A stretch of DNA of 64,000 nt from contig MU839106.1 of the NCBI GenBank assembly GCA_030685235.1, positions 310,001 to 374,000 on the forward strand, read 5' to 3'. Below are positions 59,995-64,000 of the stretch, piece by piece (within the stretch, counting starts at the first letter, position 1; every line of letters starts with the position of its first letter). The DNA is from Copromyces sp. CBS 386.78 (taxonomy: Eukaryota > Ascomycota > Sordariomycetes > Sordariales > Sordariaceae). The notes beneath the pieces were generated by a model. That model saw only the letters and a program-made list of their open reading frames with translations, did no database searches and was not told the origin of the DNA. The translations under genes were made by a program, and so were the position numbers.

Positions 59995-61107
59995 TCAGAA
60001 CACAAACCGCTTGAGGAAAGGAAAAACGGAGGTTGCGGAGAGGGAAAAGACTATGGTGAGGAGGAAAACGTAGAATCCAAAAAGGCAAGTCACGGATACC
60101 GCTGCTAACCTAACTTCGTCCCCGTCAGAACATGGTTGATAGCTCCGAAGATAATGCATCTCCGCTCTGTAATTCTCCCTGAACTTGGTGAACTTCTCCC
60201 TCATTTTGATGAAAGCTCCCTTTCCCGTCGTGACAGGTGCTGGCTTTTCCATGTCAGGCGTCTTTTCATTCATACGCGCCTTTCTGCTTTCCCGCAGGGC
60301 ACGTACCCTTTCCTCCAGAGATTTCTTTGCCGTGACTTGGGGGGCCAGGACGGGTGTCGGTGGAACGACTGCGGCACTTTCTTCCACAGGAGATGTCTTT
60401 TCCCTGGCAGGCGTCTTCTCCGTGACAGTCGGAGGTGCCCTTTCCGCGACCGTCGGGTTCGTGTTTTCCACGGAAGGTGCCTCGACGAATGGATCTTCCA
60501 TAAAATATGTCTTTTCCGGGACAGAATGATCCGTTTCGATGGGAGAGGGCAGTTCGCTGACCACTGGAGATACATTTTCAACATGAACGACATGTACCTC
60601 TTCCACGTCAGGTGTCCTTGGCATGAAAGCGTCGACAGGTGCCTCCATGTCTTCCGCGGCAGATGCCTTTCCCGTGATCAAATCATCCAGCAACGAAAAC
60701 GATTCCTTGCGAGAATCGCTAGGTTCATTGCTGGGTTCCAGGACAGGCGAGTTGTCCGTAACAATTTTCGCTTTTCTCACCGGCGAGAATGATTCCTCTT
60801 CGCCATCGCTATCGTGATCTGAGTGCATGACATATGATGCCTCTTCATGCTTGGGCATGATGTCCTCTTCTGGCTGGATTAGCTCGTTTGGAAGGGAAGT
60901 GCCGTCTTCATCTTTGCTGTATTCCATGAGATAATCGTCTTCAATGGAAATGTTCTCCTCTTCGGGCGCATGCGGGGAAGATTCCTTTTCCGAATCGCTG
61001 GCCTCGTCGAATTCCGCCACCGGTTTCTTTTCCACGACATTTTCCTCCTCTGGCGCAGGCAAGAGTGACTCCTTTTGAGAAGAAGTGCTGTCCTTGGGGG
61101 ATTCCAT
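59995..61107 (-). CDS. Acidic repeat protein with C-terminal membrane anchor
   Basis: A single uninterrupted frame of 370 codons starts at a genuine ATG (MESPKDSTSSQKESLLPAPE). The first 300 residues are rich in Glu, Ser, Pro and Thr, with imperfect repeats of the type S-x2-KES-x3-APEEEN (residues about 9-25 and 36-55), a weaker S-x2-RKES copy (about 131), and EKT repeats (about 220-245). A basic, probably helical segment follows (SLEERVRALRESRKARMNEK and MREKFTKFRENYRAEMHY). The C-terminus has a hydrophobic stretch LAAVSVTCLFGFYVFLLTIV and ends FPFLKRFVF. There is no signal peptide, so it looks like a tail-anchored protein with a large disordered cytosolic part. No enzyme motif was seen; function is unknown. 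Confidence 0.7.
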   Translation of the reverse strand: MESPKDSTSSQKESLLPAPEEENVVEKKPVAEFDEASDSEKESSPHAPEEENISIEDDYLMEYSKDEDGTSLPNELIQPEEDIMPKHEEASYVMHSDHDSDGEEESFSPVRKAKIVTDNSPVLEPSNEPSDSRKESFSLLDDLITGKASAAEDMEAPVDAFMPRTPDVEEVHVVHVENVSPVVSELPSPIETDHSVPEKTYFMEDPFVEAPSVENTNPTVAERAPPTVTEKTPAREKTSPVEESAAVVPPTPVLAPQVTAKKSLEERVRALRESRKARMNEKTPDMEKPAPVTTGKGAFIKMREKFTKFRENYRAEMHYLRSYQPCSDGDEVRLAAVSVTCLFGFYVFLLTIVFSLSATSVFPFLKRFVF

Positions 61108-62054
61108 GGTAGCAAAACAAGGTGAATATTGCGCTTGACAGTGGGTAGGTAGTAGGAATGGTGTCGATGAGGAAGATTATGTTCAGACTGCACGCAGCAA
61201 GGAAGGAGGTACAATTGATGGGATGAAAGAGCAACTTTTCAATTACAGAGAAGAAGTAAAGCGGGGAAATTATGCGAATATGCAGAGCTTTATACTGGCT
61301 CGGTGGGCAGGTTCTTGACAAAGTTCTGTTCTTGTATGGTTTATTCCTTTGTGGCCGGCCGCTGGCCTCGAGGCGGCATGCTTTATTCACGGTGGTAGTC
61401 CCGGCCAAACGGTTTCCTTGTCGACGACGGCTCCATGAAGGACCAAGTTCAATTGAGACGCTGAATCCGGAATGTCATTATGATCATCATTTCTTTGTTG
61501 CTTCTTGACCCTCGCTCGGGCAGATCCGCCAAACGCCACATTCCGGTTTAGGAATTCCAGCAGTTGCAAGCAACTCACTCCAGATAAAGAAGAAGAAACA
61601 CCACTCTGAAATTTCCAGCGTCCAAAGCAGCCGTTATCCCCGCTATCATGCATTGGGCGGGCAACATGAAGCGGTCGTAAGAATAAACTGAACACATCAG
61701 GATCAGTAAAATACACCCTGGGCATTCTCTCACATACTACCAAGCGTACTTTTTATACCCTTTGAACCCATATTTAGGCATTCGCTGAAGGCAAGAATCA
61801 CCAAGGGACGCTAGCCGATGTGTTTATCATCGTTTCGTAACGGTCTTTCCTAGGCCCTAGCCAAAAGCGAACAACAGCGGTCAGCAACTCAGCAAATGTA
61901 ACCGATGCCAAAAGTCGACCAAGGTAAAAAAAAGGACCGCCAAAAGGAAGGATCTCACCATTCGGCCGATTGCTGCGGAGTTCCCATCAAGTCTCTACAT
62001 GCCGTACGGATCCAAGACCATGGCGGATCACGTCTCCGGCCCCATAACCCTCCT
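61108..62054. other. Intergenic region
   Basis: This holds the promoter/5' UTR of the acidic repeat protein on the left and the 3' end of the small membrane protein on the right. No gene was recognised inside. Confidence 0.6.
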
Positions 62055-62435
62055 CTACTCCTCTTGTTTTTCCAAATCGTGACCAGGGGCATTCTCCTCA
62101 TCCTCTCCGAGAGGAATCAACCAAAACCAGCGACGTTTATAGCCCCGGGGCGGGTCAATACTATCTCTTATGGGGACAAAGACAATGCCCAATAAGACTT
62201 GGAACGAATAGAAGAGGGGATGGATCCAGGCCCAAAGGGATGGCCCAAAGGGCGGGGGAGGCGCCTTGTCTGAGGTTGTTATGATGACGATGAAACGGAT
62301 CAGGACCCAGATTGCGAAATATATGGCCATGCACGAGGCAACGTAGCACAAATAGAACTTGGTGTCGAAGCGTACCCGACGTTCGGCCATCTTGGTAGGT
62401 GCGGTAATATGCTGGTTGTTGATATGGTTTGTCAT
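62055..62435 (-). CDS. Small two-helix membrane protein of unknown function
   Basis: The frame runs from the ATG at 62,435 (MTNHINN) to a TAG at 62,055, giving 126 residues. A second in-frame ATG at 62,390 (MAERRVRFD) has an equally good context and would give 111. The predicted helices are YLCYVASCMAIYFAIWVLIRF-like (about residues 27-50, counting from the first ATG) and LFYSFQVLLGIVFVPI (about 73-92), separated by a Pro-rich loop (KAPPPPFGPSLW). The tail is acidic (GEDEENAPGHD). No intron is needed. I do not recognise the family. Its frame continues open upstream without ATG, which is chance or 5' UTR. Confidence 0.55.
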   Translation of the reverse strand: MTNHINNQHITAPTKMAERRVRFDTKFYLCYVASCMAIYFAIWVLIRFIVIITTSDKAPPPPFGPSLWAWIHPLFYSFQVLLGIVFVPIRDSIDPPRGYKRRWFWLIPLGEDEENAPGHDLEKQEE

Positions 62436-64000
62436 TGTGTTGATCTTGAACGAAACAAGTTGATGTTGGAAGCGATCGATTTGATGGATATGATGTTGAT
62501 TGGGGGCGTCTTCTCGAATTGTATCGAGTGCGTGCCGATGAGAGAGTGGACGAGAATAAGGTGGCAAAGTTGGTCGAATTGAGGAATAAGAGATAAAAGA
62601 AAGGTGGGAGAATCCCTCCTTAAATATCTGTAGAAGAATGTGAGAAAACGTGTTTGGATCGATATGCATGCAGGAAATATTCCAGTGCATGCAGTCAATG
62701 TCCGACATGTCTCCGGCCACACCTTCAATTCGAGTTTTTTTTCCCTCTTCCAAATACAACTATGCAAAGCAAGAACTCCCACAGCCCCTCACAAGGAAAG
62801 AATTCCCAAGATACCCCAACCCATTGTAACCACGGCATCCAACCTTCCCATCCAGTAACTGCCCATCTACCTCTACTGCCTCCATTCACCACCCCTTGTC
62901 CCCCCTCCTTCCCATTCAAAGTTTCCCCAGCAGCCAACATCAACGCCGTCCCGTTCAGCCCTTCCATCAAAGTTCCACTCCTCGCCGCCTTCCTGACCGC
63001 CTCATCCGGATCTCCTCCTCCTGCCCCAGTCGTCTTCTACCGAATCATGGTCTTTTCCAGTCATGTTAGCACCGGTCCATCAATCCTTGAATTGAGTGAT
63101 AACTACCTAGATATCCAACTCAAACTGTTTTACCCGCTCCCCCTCCCTCCAGTCGCCGCACCAGTCCATTCCCGTCCAAACAGACATTAGTGGGTTACGA
63201 ATAGCGATCATGGCTTTGAATGGATTCGAGCCAGCCTTTTGGCTTTTGTGGTTGCGTTTTTAGACTGAGTGCAAGATCGTTTTTGATGGCGTTGCATGAA
63301 AGGAACGTACTCCGTCCTGGGCAATAACCTTGGTGAGTGTTTCAGGACGGGAAGAACCTTGGCTGTGTGATGAGGTGAAAGTTGATAGCGTCTGTGCGCT
63401 GGAATGCAACCATGGAAATAGCAGAGGTGCCCGAGCCCGACTGGCGTATAGATAAGATAACTTTGGGGTTTGAATTTATCTTAGGTTGGAAGATGTCTTG
63501 TGGACGTGTGGTAGAAATGGAATCGGTGCTACATTCAATTTTCAGTTGATTGGATTGGACGTTTGTCACCGCGGGAAGGCGTGGACGGGATGCTGTCCGG
63601 CGGGTACCTTGTGGGCCGGCGCCGGGACCCACTTAAAATGCATGTAGTAGGTACCTCACTCAGTCAGGACACTCGCCGAGAACATCTCACAACTTCAGGA
63701 AAAAAACCCAGGAACGCGCTGAACTAGTTTACCAAGCGCGTTCATCATTTCAAAGTTTCCATTCTTTGCAAACAGCTACCAATCAGAATTTTGATTGATG
63801 ACGATATCTATCTCCAGGTACCTTCTCCAAGACCTGGTACTTCCATCCTGACCACTTCTGTGAATGACATCGCCATTAGATTCGCTTCCCAGCACCACGA
63901 TCTCTTTGGCCATCATTTCAACCAGATCTCGCGCAAAGGAAAATACCTTACCTTCCTCTAGTTAATCTGAGCAGATCCGCAGTCCTTTTCTTTATCTCAC
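62436..64000. other. Window end, no supported gene
   Basis: A plus frame from the ATG at 62,762 to 63,190 (142 codons, Pro/Ser-rich) has no features beyond composition, and I do not call it. The last 800 bases contain no recognisable coding, RNA or repeat feature. Confidence 0.5.

Noticed and set aside
62654..63190. 178-codon plus frame near the window end
   Set aside because: The frame opens with a non-ATG codon, the remaining 142-codon part is Pro/Ser-rich, and it shows no recognisable features.

Overview
The window looks like nuclear DNA of a filamentous ascomycete of the Sordariales, most likely Neurospora or a close relative. The evidence is short introns (about 50-70 bp) with GTAAGT/GTATGT donors and CTAAC/CTGAC branch sites, and AT-rich blocks whose old transposon frames are littered with stop codons. 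These stops sit where Gln or Trp is expected (CAA/CAG to TAA/TAG, TGG to TAG), the mark of repeat-induced point mutation (RIP).

Layout. Bases 1 to about 21,670 are RIP-degraded transposon graveyard: an unidentified plus-strand frame, a minus-strand retroelement with an aspartic-protease relic, a Tad-like LINE (CCHC and AT-hook ORF1, then a reverse transcriptase), and a Ty1/copia element. The copia relic is interrupted by two younger insertions: a 2.1 kb LTR retroelement in opposite orientation (5-bp TSD, 221-bp LTRs) and a 593-bp TIR element with a TA target duplication. From about 21.7 to 28.8 kb the DNA has normal composition but no convincing gene; it holds a second TIR element with palindromic ends. 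28,791-32,494 is a RIP-mutated hAT transposon carrying a nested 413-bp hAT-type MITE with a perfect 8-bp TSD.

From about 34.6 kb the window is ordinary gene-bearing euchromatin: a Cys-rich acidic protein, a large low-complexity protein, a methionine-permease-like transporter divergent from cytosolic tyrosyl-tRNA synthetase (with a 15-nt micro-exon), succinate dehydrogenase subunit 3, TFIID subunit TAF6, and two small membrane proteins. Between TAF6 and the last two genes lie two non-RIP pseudogenes: an FAD-linked (berberine-bridge/AA7-type) oxidase broken by indels, and a mosaic in which fragments of the mitochondrial aspartate-glutamate carrier appear in scrambled order.

The housekeeping genes do not form a pathway or cluster. 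The most unusual signals are two TIR elements with unrelated ends that both carry a related tRNA-like (A box/B box/T-run) cassette, the scrambled carrier mosaic, and the layered nested insertions. No genomic searches were possible; family calls rest on motifs read directly from the sequence.
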